Positions 51,662 through 60,120 of a DNA stretch of 64,000 nt are shown here, piece by piece. Each line of letters begins with the position of its first letter. Position 1 is the first letter of the stretch. The DNA comes from Paraburkholderia hospita (GTDB taxonomy: Bacteria > Pseudomonadota > Gammaproteobacteria > Burkholderiales > Burkholderiaceae): the NCBI RefSeq assembly GCF_002902965.1, contig NZ_CP026107.1:868001-932000 (forward strand). Reading direction: 5' to 3'. The notes below the pieces were generated by a model. That model ran no database searches and was not told where the DNA came from. It saw only the letters and a program-made list of their open reading frames with translations. A program made the position numbers and the translations under genes.

Positions 51662-52303
51662 ATGTCGACCGTTGAGCCGGAGATCCATGATGTCGCTGCG
51701 CGTGTGCCCGCACAGCGATCACCCGAAGACACAGCGCATGAACCCGTTTCCCGTTTCGGTGTGCCGGATGAAAGCAGGCTGCCGCCGCATGTCGCCGAAA
51801 TCTATGCGAAGTTCCGGCGCCAATACGGGTTCGTGCCGAACTGGCTGGCATCGCTCGCTATTAACCCCGACACGGCCTACCGTCTGGTCGTTTTCTACGA
51901 GCATCTCTTCGATCCGCATCGCAGTCACCTGACGGCGGCGGAGCGTGAGCTTGTGGCAGTGGTGACATCGTCGGCGAACCAGTGCAGCTATTGCGTGTTC
52001 AATCACACCGAGGCGCTCGGCGATACGGTGCGGGCGCAACGCATCGCGCAAGGATTTCACCATGTGCGGCTCTCGCTGAAAGAGGAAGCACTCGCCGTCA
52101 TTGCAGAGCGTCTGACGCGGGACCCGACCGCGATCGGTGATGATGATCTTCAGCGTCTCAGGCAGATTGGTTTCACACGCGAAGCCATCGTCGAGATACT
52201 GGAGATATCCGCGTTCTTCAGCTATGCAAACCGGCTGACCATCGCATTGAACGTCGTCCCTGACGATCAGTTCTTTGCGGGCCGTGACCTCAAGCCGCAT
52301 TGA
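51662..52303 (+). CDS. AhpD-like CMD-domain peroxidase-related protein, first of pair
   Basis: 213 aa. The AhpD/CMD fold is shown by ERELVAVVTSSANQCSYCVF with Cys108-x-x-Cys111 and His115, plus the upstream Glu95 of the relay (E...CxxC...H). An N-terminal extension of about 35 residues with low complexity precedes LPPHVAEIYAKFRRQYGFVPN. Homologues include uncharacterised peroxidase-related enzymes, often in tandem pairs (Avi_7169/7170-type). It may reduce peroxides formed by the monooxygenases. First gene of the operon with the second CMD gene and an ACAD. Confidence 0.85.
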   Translation: MSTVEPEIHDVAARVPAQRSPEDTAHEPVSRFGVPDESRLPPHVAEIYAKFRRQYGFVPNWLASLAINPDTAYRLVVFYEHLFDPHRSHLTAAERELVAVVTSSANQCSYCVFNHTEALGDTVRAQRIAQGFHHVRLSLKEEALAVIAERLTRDPTAIGDDDLQRLRQIGFTREAIVEILEISAFFSYANRLTIALNVVPDDQFFAGRDLKPH

Positions 52304-52492
52304 TATACGTCGAAAGGGCAAGCTCTGCGTCCGCCCAGGCAGCGATCACGGAAATTTGCTTTCCTTAGCGCCGAATCGAAGTTCCTGCGAAATCGAAATC
52401 GCGAATCGATATTGGCGAGAACGCGGCGCCACTGCTGATAATGGTCCGCAAGAGCTTTTCCTTTCGACCTTCGAGCGAAAAGGAGTGCAAAC

Positions 52493-53071
52493 ATGGCAGC
52501 AGTGATCGACCACATCGGTGGACCCGCTTTATCCCGTCTTGCGGTGCCCGCACAAGCCACGCTTCCCGACGATATTCGCAAGCTCATCGACGAGCAGGGC
52601 GGCGACAACTGGATCCGCGCGTTGTCATTGAATCCGGAAACGGCGCGGCGCTTCGTGAAGTATTTCGGCAGTCTGTTCAGTGCGTCCGGGCAGCAACTGG
52701 CGCTTGCGGAGCGCGAGTTGATTGCAGTGGTGGTGTCGTCCGCCAACGGCTGCGGGTTGTGCGCGCTTCATCACACGCATGCGCTGGGGGAAGCGCTGGG
52801 CGATCCCGCGAAGGCGCGTCGTGTTGCCGTCGATCTCCATTTTGCTGAACTCACGCCGCGCGAAGCAGCGCTCGCCAGCCTCGCGCTGAAAATCACACGC
52901 ACGCCCCGAGACATCGAGGCCGCTGATTTCGACCGGCTCCGCGCGCAGGGTTTGTCGGAGGCGGCGATCCTCGAAGCCGTCGAGACGGCATCGTGGTTCA
53001 ACCATACCAATCGCATTTTCATTTCGACGGGTGTCCTGCCGGATGACCGGTACTTCAGCGACGCCGCGTGA
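52493..53071 (+). CDS. AhpD-like CMD-domain protein, second of pair
   Basis: 192 aa, AGGAG before ATG 52493. ERELIAVVVSSANGCGLCAL carries Cys87-x-x-Cys90 and His94, the same spacing as the first CMD protein but with only low overall similarity, so the two probably form a hetero-complex or have separate targets. QATLPDDIRKLIDEQGGDNW and FNHTNRIFISTGVLPDDRYF are typical flanks. 189 bp after the first, 15 bp before the ACAD. Confidence 0.85.
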   Translation: MAAVIDHIGGPALSRLAVPAQATLPDDIRKLIDEQGGDNWIRALSLNPETARRFVKYFGSLFSASGQQLALAERELIAVVVSSANGCGLCALHHTHALGEALGDPAKARRVAVDLHFAELTPREAALASLALKITRTPRDIEAADFDRLRAQGLSEAAILEAVETASWFNHTNRIFISTGVLPDDRYFSDAA

Positions 53072-53086
53072 CAGGGGAGGTTCACC

Positions 53087-54319
53087 ATGAGCACGACACT
53101 GGAACATGAAGGACTCGTCCGAAGCGAACCCGGCACGACGGCTGACAGGGCAGCGCTTCCGTTGCTGTCGGATGCGCTGCTCGAACGGATCGGCGCTCGC
53201 GCGGCGGATTACGATCGCGAGAACCGGTTCTTCGAAGCCGACCTCGACGAACTGAAGCAAGCGGGCTTTTTGCGCGCAAGCGTGCCGCTCGAACTGGGCG
53301 GGCTGGGGCTGACGCTGCCGGAGCTGGTGCGCGAGCAGGTGCGGCTGGCGTACCGTGCACCCGCTACGGCGCTCGCGCTGAACATGCATCTGTACTGGGC
53401 GGGGGCGGCGTTGCATTTGTGGCGGGGAGGGGACCGTTCGGCTGAGTGGATTCTGCGCGAGATAGCGGCAGGGAAGGTGTTTGCAGCGGGTCATGGCGAG
53501 CCCGGAAACGATCTGGGACTTGCCGATTCGCTCGTCAAGGCGACGCCGTTGCCGGGCGGTGCATACCGGTTCGACGGCCACAAGATTTTGACCTCGCTCG
53601 CGCCCGCGTGGGACTGGCTCGGCGTGCACGGACGCGACGACAGCGATCCGGCGAATCCGAAGATCGTGCATGCGTTTATTCGCCGCGACAGCGGCGGCCA
53701 TCGCACGGCGCAGACATGGGATGCGCTCGGTCTGCGCGCCACGCGCAGTGACGATACGTGGCTCGACGGCGCGGTAGTGCCCGCGGCTCATGTGATCCGC
53801 GTGCTGCCCGCCGGCGACCCGGATGATCCGTTCGTCGACGGCATTCTCGGTGCGGTGCTGCCCGGGCTCGGCGCTGTGTACTACGGAATCGCCAAGCGGG
53901 CGTTCGACCTTGCTTTGGCGTCCGCGACGACTCGCCGATCGCAGGCGCTGGGTGGCCGCACATACGCATACAAGCCGCTGACGCAATGGAGCGTGGCGGA
54001 GGCGGCGATCGCGCTGGAGAGCATCGATGCGTTGCTCGATCGAACGGCCGAGCAATGGTGGCGCGGCTATGCGCAAGGCGAGCCGTGGCTTGCGAAGCTG
54101 CTGGCCGCGAAGCAGCACGCTGTCGACGGCGCGCTGCGGGTCGTGAACCTCGCGTTGCAAATCGCGGGCGCGAGTTCGCTTTCGAGGCGCAACGAACTGG
54201 AGCGGCTGTATCGCGACGTGCGGGCCGGCGCGTTCCATCCGCCCAATGCCGATGCTTCACATGAGCTTATCGGCCAGTCCTGGCTTGGCGTGCTCGGCAA
54301 GGCCGGCGTACCCGCCTGA
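53087..54319 (+). CDS. Acyl-CoA-dehydrogenase-fold flavoprotein partnered with CMD proteins
   Basis: 410 aa, GGGGAGG before ATG. RASVPLELGGLGLTLPELVR, AGHGEPGNDLGLADSLVKAT, YRFDGHKILTSLAPAWDWLG and SLSRRNELERLYRDVRAGAF are ACAD-fold blocks. RDVRAG-FHPPN is close to the DszC/hydroxylase end and no acyl-CoA-specific Glu is visible. It is third of the CMD-CMD-ACAD operon. A monooxygenase on an organosulfur substrate is the favoured role; an acyl-CoA dehydrogenase function cannot be excluded. Confidence 0.85.
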   Translation: MSTTLEHEGLVRSEPGTTADRAALPLLSDALLERIGARAADYDRENRFFEADLDELKQAGFLRASVPLELGGLGLTLPELVREQVRLAYRAPATALALNMHLYWAGAALHLWRGGDRSAEWILREIAAGKVFAAGHGEPGNDLGLADSLVKATPLPGGAYRFDGHKILTSLAPAWDWLGVHGRDDSDPANPKIVHAFIRRDSGGHRTAQTWDALGLRATRSDDTWLDGAVVPAAHVIRVLPAGDPDDPFVDGILGAVLPGLGAVYYGIAKRAFDLALASATTRRSQALGGRTYAYKPLTQWSVAEAAIALESIDALLDRTAEQWWRGYAQGEPWLAKLLAAKQHAVDGALRVVNLALQIAGASSLSRRNELERLYRDVRAGAFHPPNADASHELIGQSWLGVLGKAGVPA

Positions 54320-54351
54320 GAACCCGCTTTGTTCCGATTGCTGGAGGCATG

Positions 54352-54579
54352 ATGCTTTTTTACCACTGCGGAGCGGCCGTCCAACCCTCGGTGACGAGAA
54401 GCGGCGGCTTATTCGTGGCGCGCGTGGCGATTCTCGAACAGGATGGCGATGCGACTTCGCTCGGTGACCTGGGGCACTTTGCGAACCGGCAATCGGCGCT
54501 GGCGTTTGCCGTACGATGCGGAACGGCATTCGCCGACCATCAGCCGTTGCCGAAGCCACCCTGTGAGATTGGCGGCTGA
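54352..54579 (+). CDS. Small conserved hypothetical protein, 75 aa
   Basis: 75 aa from ATG 54352, five bases after GGAGG; ATG 54349 is too close to the site. MLFYHCGAAVQPSVTRSGGL, FVARVAILEQDG, DLGHFANRQSALAFAVRCGT and a KPP end give a compact alpha/beta pattern similar to small Burkholderiaceae hypotheticals. I cannot name a family. 32 bp after the ACAD; it may be the last gene of that operon. Confidence 0.6.
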   Translation: MLFYHCGAAVQPSVTRSGGLFVARVAILEQDGDATSLGDLGHFANRQSALAFAVRCGTAFADHQPLPKPPCEIGG

Positions 54580-54635
54580 CGGGCAGGGACTCACCGCCAC
54601 GCCATGCACCTTTGAGGGCCGTACGCTTCGTGGCT

Positions 54636-54932
54636 TTATACGACCACTAAGGTTTCGGCATGAAATTGTGCATCGACGGCTTGCGCGCAATCAGGCGCGA
54701 CATCCTCGATCATTCGGGTCAATCGCGCTTTATCGGCTTGATAGAGGTCCGAGTTCATTCGGCTTGCCAGGAGCATCCACACAAACAGGGCCTCGTTTGC
54801 GGCTGCGGCGAAGAATACCCGTTCGCTCGCTTCATGTCGCGACCGCTTTTTCCTCGCGGCTTTCACGAGGGTGGCAATCCGCTTTTCCATCACCAGCGTT
54901 AGCGCTTCGTAGTCTATGGTGTCTGCGTTCAT
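54636..54932 (-). CDS. Hypothetical protein, 98 aa
   Basis: 98 aa, alpha-helical. MNADTIDYEALTLVMEKRIA, TLVKAARKKRSRHEASERVF and FAAAANEALFVWMLLASRMN suggest a helical hairpin with a basic patch. No family recognised. Ribosome site weak (GGGAACGGGT). It stands alone between two operons and G/C-rich coding bias is normal, so I consider it real but uncharacterised. Confidence 0.5.
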   Translation of the reverse strand: MNADTIDYEALTLVMEKRIATLVKAARKKRSRHEASERVFFAAAANEALFVWMLLASRMNSDLYQADKARLTRMIEDVAPDCAQAVDAQFHAETLVVV

Positions 54933-55057
54933 ACCCGTTCCCGTCTCCTGTCTTGCGATCGGTGCAATGATAGGAGCGAATCAAGTCATGACTTGACAGT
55001 GCGTCTCAGTTTGCACGCGAGCAGGGAGTCGGAACACAGCAGCGCATCGTATTTGCG

Positions 55058-55390
55058 TCAGGTCACGCCGAGTTCGAAAAGTCGATGCGTTTCGTCACGT
55101 TCGGTGCCGCCAGCGCGCGCTTTTGTCCAGCCGAGCGCGCGGCCGTAAGCGCCGAGCGCCCCGTTTTGCACGAGTTGTGTCTCGTCGACGGCAACGTGGC
55201 CGGCTGCGAACGGATGCACGTACATGGCATCGGCCGGGCAATACAGCTCGCACATGAAGCACGTCTGACACTGGTCGGGGCGCGCGATGACGGGAATGCC
55301 CCCCTTCACCGCATCGAAGACGTTGGTGGGGCAGACATCGACGCAACGGTCACACGCGGTGCAGCGTGATTCGCTGATAAGTTCGATCAA
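55058..55390 (-). CDS. Two-[4Fe-4S] ferredoxin partner of the flavoprotein
   Basis: 110 aa, apparent start TTG 55390 with AGGA upstream (no ATG in frame). Two cluster motifs: CTACDRCVDVCP (Cys10, 13, 16, 20) and CQTCFMCELYCP (Cys41, 44, 47, 51), 20 residues apart, as in AprB/PsaC-like ferredoxins. The gene follows the flavoprotein gene by 14 bp. By position and pairing it should deliver electrons to the FAD protein. A loss of the usual ferredoxin fusion is possible. Reduced flavin or NADH source unknown. Confidence 0.88.
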   Translation of the reverse strand: MIELISESRCTACDRCVDVCPTNVFDAVKGGIPVIARPDQCQTCFMCELYCPADAMYVHPFAAGHVAVDETQLVQNGALGAYGRALGWTKARAGGTERDETHRLFELGVT

Positions 55391-55404
55391 AACGATAGGT
55401 CCTG

Positions 55405-56961
55405 TCAGGCGATCTCAGGTTGAACGATGGGCTTCCAGCTGACAGCGGGCACTTTCACGCCGCCGATCAGCACGCGCGAGGCGTCCTCCGTTCGCAACGG
55501 GAAGTCGTCGCGCCGGTGCAGGCCTCGCGTCTCGCGCCGCGCCAGCGCGCTCGTGTATGACAGTTTCGCCACGTACAGCAACGCATAGGCGCTGCGGCTT
55601 GCAGCGAGCGACGCATCGTCGCCGGAACGGGCGGCGAGTGCGTCGTCGATCGCGCGCAAGGCGGCTGACAGACGCGGCTCGCTTCGAAACAGCTGTACAG
55701 CGGGCGGACGCACCTCGCGTTCGAGCGTCGCAGCGGCGGCGCGTGGATCGCTGGTCGCGAGTTGCGCATGGTGCGGTTCGATGTCGACGGACGACGCGCT
55801 GCCATGCAGCTTCGCAAAGCGGCTTGCCGCCTCGCCCGACCAGCTTCCCGTCGCGATCGCCCAGGCCGCGTTCGGCGAGCCGCCGCCCGTGCGCGCGCCG
55901 ACGATCGCTTCGCGCGATGCCGCATCGCCAGCCGCGTAAAGGCCGGGTACATCGGTGCGGCCGTCGGTATCGACGAGACGGATGCCGCCCGTGCCGCGCA
56001 CCGTGCCTTCGTGGCGCAGACCCACCGGGAAGCGCGTGCGGAACGGGTCGATGCCCATTCGGTCGTAGGGGAGAAACGCATTCGCCTGGCCCGAGCGCAG
56101 CCAACGTTCGACGTCGGGCGTCGCGCGATCGAAGACGGCGAACACGGGCTCGTTCATCAATGCCTTCGCGACCGGGATGAACGCATCGTCTTCGTCGATA
56201 TGGATCGGACGGCCGTCGCCCGTCGAATAACTTGCCCAGATGAACGGCAAACCCTTCGTGACCGACGAGAACGCCGCCGCAAGGCCGTACTGGCTGGAGA
56301 ATTCCATCCCCGAGAAGAGCGCGCCCGCCTCAGCCGCAGCGAGATGACCGTCGCCCGTGCAGACGTTGGTGCCGAGCGCGCCGCCCAGAAACGCGCAGCC
56401 GCCTGTGGCGATCACGCAGGCGTTCGCGCTCACGCGCCAGCGCGAGCCGTCGCGACGCTCGCCGAAGGCGCCCGTCACGCGGCCTTCACGCTCGTCGTGA
56501 ACGAGTCCGAGCAGCGGCGCATGGTCCAGGATAGTCACGCCGGCGCGTTTGATCTGCTGACGCATGAAGCGCATGTAGTCCGGACCGCGCAGCGTCGCGC
56601 GGTTCGGCGTGCCGTCGTCCCTGCGCGGAAACGGATAGCGCAGCGCTTCGAGCAGACGCAATTGGCGCGCGGCCGTTTCGAGCACCTGCGAGGTCCATGA
56701 CAGTTCGCTGAGTTCGCCGCCAGAGCGAAAGCGTTCCTTGAAACGACGCTCGTATTCGTTGGGGTCCGGCACGTACCAGACATTGTTGTTCGATGCCGCC
56801 GCGGCGCCCGAGGTGCCGCAATAGCCCTTGTCAGCGAGTACGACCGTCGCGCCGCTGCGTGCCGCCATCAGCGCGGCCCATGTGCCTGCCGGGCCGCCGC
56901 CCGCGACGAATACGTCGGCGCGCAGCGCAATATCGTCTGTATGAACGGATGACGTGCTCAT
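55405..56961 (-). CDS. FAD-dependent oxidoreductase, fumarate-reductase/AprA-like
   Basis: 518 aa from ATG 56961, overlapping the permease stop by 4 bp. The FAD motif is GGGPAGTWAALMAARSGA (21-38). TSGAAAASNNNVWYVPDP, GGCAFLGGALGTNVCTGDG and GLYAAGDAASREAIVGARTGG are typical of the succinate-dehydrogenase/fumarate-reductase/adenylylsulfate-reductase flavoprotein family, but the catalytic arginines of fumarate reductase are not obvious. With the 2x4Fe-4S ferredoxin it resembles the AprAB pair. It lies in a taurine-type ABC operon, so it probably oxidises or reduces a sulfur compound. Confidence 0.88.
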   Translation of the reverse strand: MSTSSVHTDDIALRADVFVAGGGPAGTWAALMAARSGATVVLADKGYCGTSGAAAASNNNVWYVPDPNEYERRFKERFRSGGELSELSWTSQVLETAARQLRLLEALRYPFPRRDDGTPNRATLRGPDYMRFMRQQIKRAGVTILDHAPLLGLVHDEREGRVTGAFGERRDGSRWRVSANACVIATGGCAFLGGALGTNVCTGDGHLAAAEAGALFSGMEFSSQYGLAAAFSSVTKGLPFIWASYSTGDGRPIHIDEDDAFIPVAKALMNEPVFAVFDRATPDVERWLRSGQANAFLPYDRMGIDPFRTRFPVGLRHEGTVRGTGGIRLVDTDGRTDVPGLYAAGDAASREAIVGARTGGGSPNAAWAIATGSWSGEAASRFAKLHGSASSVDIEPHHAQLATSDPRAAAATLEREVRPPAVQLFRSEPRLSAALRAIDDALAARSGDDASLAASRSAYALLYVAKLSYTSALARRETRGLHRRDDFPLRTEDASRVLIGGVKVPAVSWKPIVQPEIA

Positions 56962-57821
56962 GCGTGTCCATCCCATGGCACGAGTGCTTTTTGCAGACGT
57001 CGCAGACCCCATTCGATCGAAGCCGCGATCAGCGCGATCACGATGATGCCCATGATGACCACGTCGGTTTCCAGGAATTGGCCGGCGGACTGGATCATGA
57101 AACCGAGCCCGCGCGTGGCCGCGATCAGTTCCGCTGCCACCAGCACCGACCAGCCGACGCCGAGGCCGATGCGGATGCCCGTCAGCACGTCGGGCGCGGC
57201 AGAAGGAACCACGACGTAACGCACAATCTGCCAGCGTGTCGCACCGAGCGCCCTTGCGCCGCGAATGCGCCCAGGCTTCACGCGGCGCACGCCTTGCTGC
57301 GTGGCGATCGCGAGCGGCGCGAACACCGCGAGCCAGATGAGCAGCACCTTCGACGGCTCGCCGATGCCGCACCAGATCACGATGAGGGGCAGATAGGCAA
57401 GCGGCGGAATCGGGCGATAGAACTCGATCAACGGATCGACGATGGCCTGTGCGACGCGATTCATGCCCGTGAGAATGCCCACAGGAATCGCTGTGACGAT
57501 CGCGAGCAACAGCGCCGCCAGCATGCGGTGCAGGCTCGCGAGCGTGTGCTCGAGCAGGGTCGCGTTGCTGGAGCCGTCGATAGCCACGGTCACGAACTTC
57601 TTCGCCACGGCCGCGGGCGATGGCATGAAGACAGGGCTCACGAGTTCCAGACGCGACGCAATGCCCCACGCCGCGATCAGCACGATCACGGTCGCAGCAC
57701 TGATCCAACGCGAGCCAGCCAAAGACCAGCGCGGCGCCCGCGTCGCGCGCGGCGCGCCGGAACGGGCGGTAGCCTTCGGCAACGCGGAAGGGGCGCGCGC
57801 CGGGTGATCGGCGGCATTCAT
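56958..57821 (-). CDS. ABC transporter permease, taurine/sulfonate type (TauC/SsuC-like)
   Basis: 287 aa. AATVIVLIAAWGIASRLELV and VFMPSPAAVAKKFVTVAIDG at the start, EAA-loop segment RGARALGATRWQIVRYVVVP, and VAAELIAATRGLGFMIQSAG are the family blocks. Stop and start codons overlap both neighbours (ATGA), so the ATPase-permease-flavoprotein unit is translationally coupled. An N-terminal basic segment of about 30 residues precedes helix 1. Confidence 0.92.
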   Translation of the reverse strand: MNAADHPARAPSALPKATARSGAPRATRAPRWSLAGSRWISAATVIVLIAAWGIASRLELVSPVFMPSPAAVAKKFVTVAIDGSSNATLLEHTLASLHRMLAALLLAIVTAIPVGILTGMNRVAQAIVDPLIEFYRPIPPLAYLPLIVIWCGIGEPSKVLLIWLAVFAPLAIATQQGVRRVKPGRIRGARALGATRWQIVRYVVVPSAAPDVLTGIRIGLGVGWSVLVAAELIAATRGLGFMIQSAGQFLETDVVIMGIIVIALIAASIEWGLRRLQKALVPWDGHA

Positions 57822-58597
57822 ATCGTCTCTCCTTCATCGGCGAAGAACCCGGTTTCGAGTTCGTCGCGCAGCCGGACGAATGCCGGGTCGTTACGGATGG
57901 CCCGCGCGTTTTCGCCCGCCGCGAAGCGACGGCCGAAGTCGAGCCCTCGCACGGATTCGATACGGCCTGGATCGCCTTTCATCAGCACCAGATCGGTCGC
58001 CATGAAAAGCGCTTCCGTAATGTCGTGCGTGATCATCAACATGCCTTTGTCGTAGCGCGTCCACAGTTGCAGCAGATATTCCTGCATGCGTTGGCGCGTA
58101 AGCGCATCGAGCGCGCCGAGCGGCTCGTCGAGCAACAGATAGCGCGGATCGACGGCGAGCGAACGCGCGAGGTTCACGCGCTGACGCATGCCGCCCGAGA
58201 TCTTCCAGAGCGGATAGTCCGCATAGCTGGCGAGGCCCGTCAGCGCGAGCAGCGAATCGACCTTCTCGCGCACCACGCTGCGCGGCACGCCTCGAAGCTG
58301 CAAACCAAAACCGATGTTCTGTCCGACGTTTTGCCAGGGCAGCAATGCGTCGTCCTGCGAGACGACGCCGCGTTCCGCGCCCGGCCCGGTGACGGCGACG
58401 TTGTCCAGCGTGACCTTGCCCGCAGTGGGCGCGATGAACCCCGCGATCACGTTGAGCAAGGTGGTCTTGCCGCAGCCCGAAGGACCGAGCACGACAGTGA
58501 AGCTGCCGTCGCGCAGATCGAGATCGACGTTCGACAGTACGGTCCGGCGTCCCACGCCGGTATCGAAGTCGACGCTGACGGATTCAACGCGGATCAT
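57818..58597 (-). CDS. ABC transporter ATPase, taurine/sulfonate type (TauB/SsuB-like)
   Basis: 259 aa. Walker A GPSGCGKTT (38-46), Q-loop SQDDALLPWQNVGQNIGFG, signature ISGGMRQRVNLARSLA, Walker B LLLDEPLGALDALTRQRMQE, H-loop ITHDITEAL. The LTRQRMQEYLLQLW stretch and the C-terminal region place it in the TauB group. Third importer of the island; it follows the binding-protein gene by 9 bp. Confidence 0.92.
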   Translation of the reverse strand: MIRVESVSVDFDTGVGRRTVLSNVDLDLRDGSFTVVLGPSGCGKTTLLNVIAGFIAPTAGKVTLDNVAVTGPGAERGVVSQDDALLPWQNVGQNIGFGLQLRGVPRSVVREKVDSLLALTGLASYADYPLWKISGGMRQRVNLARSLAVDPRYLLLDEPLGALDALTRQRMQEYLLQLWTRYDKGMLMITHDITEALFMATDLVLMKGDPGRIESVRGLDFGRRFAAGENARAIRNDPAFVRLRDELETGFFADEGETI

Positions 58598-58606
58598 CGC
58601 TTTGCC

Positions 58607-59614
58607 TTACTGTTTGCTTGCCTGCTGCACATAGGCCGAAGTGACCGTCGGACGATAATCGGGCAGCACGGAATCGAGGCGTTTCTGCTCCTTGAGGAAT
58701 TTCGACGTGTCCGCGAGGGCCGTCGCCGTGCCTCCGCCGAGCAGCGCGCTACCCGACTGCTCGGTGAGCAGCGGATAAGTCGTGCCGTGCAGCAGCGGCG
58801 GCACGTCGGCAGGGTCCGATCCGCTGACACGCGCAATCGCCGTCACTTCCGGCGAACTTGCCGTCCAGTTCGCGCCGTTCTTGCGATAGTCCTCGTTCAC
58901 CTGGCCCGTCACCTTCGCGAAGCTCACCAGAAAGTCGGGGTGCGACTGCGCGAAGTCCTTGCGCGCGACCCAGGCGAGGAAGGTCGGCGCGCCCCATTTG
59001 CGTACGTCGGCGGAGGTCGTGAAGACCTTGCCCGTCTTCTGGATCTTGCCGAGCGCCGGTTCCCACACATACGCGCCGTCGATGTCGCCGCGCTGCCACG
59101 CCGCCGCGATTTCGGGCGGGGCGAGATTGAGGATCGTCACGCGATCCGCAGGGATGTTCCAGTGCTTCAGTGCTGCGAGCAGGCTGTAATGCGTGGTCGA
59201 CACGAACGGCACGGCGATCTTCTTGCCGATCAGATCCTGTGGCGTGTTGATGTTGCTGCCGTTGCGCACGACGAATGCTTCGGCGGAGCCAATTTCCGCC
59301 GCGACGAAAAACGTCTCGATCGGCAGGCCGCGCGTGACGCCCGCGGCCAAGGGACTGCTGCCTGTGAAGCCTACCTGCACGTCACCCGATGCCATCGCGG
59401 CGATCACATCGGCGCCCGTGTTGAACTTGCGCCAGTTGATCTGGTAGCCGCTGTCCTTCTCGTAGAGCCCTTTGGCTTGAGCGATCTTCGAAGGCTCGAT
59501 GTCGGTCTGATAGCCGATGGTGACCGTCTTGTCGGCGGCATGCGCGGGCGACGCGCCGAGAATCGCGCTGGCGAGCAGCGGCGCGATGAGGCGAACGAAA
59601 AACCGTGTATTCAT
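58607..59614 (-). CDS. Taurine-type ABC substrate-binding protein (TauA-like)
   Basis: 335 aa from ATG 59614 (GGGGACC upstream). Sec signal peptide 1-26 (LLASAILGASPAHA). VTIGYQTDIEPSKIAQAKGL, FNTGADVIAAMASGDVQVGF, VVRNGSNINTPQDLIGKKIA, FVSTTHYSLLAALKHWNIPA and AAAWQRGDIDGAYVWEPALG are TauA blocks; the YVWEP and IPADRV motifs match taurine-binding proteins. It is first of the operon 59614-55058 (binding protein, ATPase, permease, flavoprotein, ferredoxin). Confidence 0.9.
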   Translation of the reverse strand: MNTRFFVRLIAPLLASAILGASPAHAADKTVTIGYQTDIEPSKIAQAKGLYEKDSGYQINWRKFNTGADVIAAMASGDVQVGFTGSSPLAAGVTRGLPIETFFVAAEIGSAEAFVVRNGSNINTPQDLIGKKIAVPFVSTTHYSLLAALKHWNIPADRVTILNLAPPEIAAAWQRGDIDGAYVWEPALGKIQKTGKVFTTSADVRKWGAPTFLAWVARKDFAQSHPDFLVSFAKVTGQVNEDYRKNGANWTASSPEVTAIARVSGSDPADVPPLLHGTTYPLLTEQSGSALLGGGTATALADTSKFLKEQKRLDSVLPDYRPTVTSAYVQQASKQ

Positions 59615-59665
59615 TGGATGGTCCCCAGGTTGATAAGCGAACACTGTTAATTTGCGGCGCGACGC

Positions 59666-60073
59666 TCAGCGCGCGGAATACAACACCGCGTCGATCTCGA
59701 CGCGGGCATCGCGGCCCAGTTGCGCAACGCCGATCGTGGTGCGCGCAGGCAGCCGCGCCGCATCGTCGAAGTAGCTGTCATAGACACGGTTGAAACCGGC
59801 GTAATCGGCGTTGAAATCGCGCAGATAAATCCGCACGAAAACCGTATCTGACAGCGCAAAGCCCGCGTGTTGAACGATTTGTTCGATGTTGTGGAAACAC
59901 AGCTTCGCCTGCGCTTCGATGCCCTCAGGCAAGGGCTTGTCTGGAGCGTTGGGATCGACGGGAAGTTGCCCTGTCACATGCAGCCAGCCGTTGGCCTTTA
60001 CCGCATGGCTATAACGTGCCGATGGCGGCGGCGGGGCGGCTGTTGGAGACTGATGAAACACGATGGAAGACAT
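59666..60073 (-). CDS. RidA-family protein
   Basis: 135 aa. HVTGQLPVDPNAPDKPLPEG, NIEQIVQHAGFALSDTVFVR and PARTTIGVAQLGRDARVEID (Arg111, Glu126) are the RidA/YjgF blocks. RidA deaminates reactive enamine/imine intermediates, here perhaps produced by deamination of an aminosulfonate such as taurine. It lies 51 bp upstream of the TauA-like gene in the same direction, so it is probably the first gene of that operon. Its promoter contains the GntR palindrome at 60121. Confidence 0.88.
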   Translation of the reverse strand: MSSIVFHQSPTAAPPPPSARYSHAVKANGWLHVTGQLPVDPNAPDKPLPEGIEAQAKLCFHNIEQIVQHAGFALSDTVFVRIYLRDFNADYAGFNRVYDSYFDDAARLPARTTIGVAQLGRDARVEIDAVLYSAR

Positions 60074-60120
60074 GCAGTTTCGACTCCCCGGACGGCTTGA
60101 GTGCTGGATGATCCATGCGT

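Noticed and set aside
55405..57837. An 810-codon minus-strand frame suggesting a permease-flavoprotein fusion
   Set aside because: The upstream part reads the permease gene in another frame. The real start of the flavoprotein is ATG 56961, overlapping the permease stop.
58025..59650. A 541-codon plus-strand frame
   Set aside because: Shadow of the ABC ATPase and binding-protein genes on the minus strand; no conserved motif.
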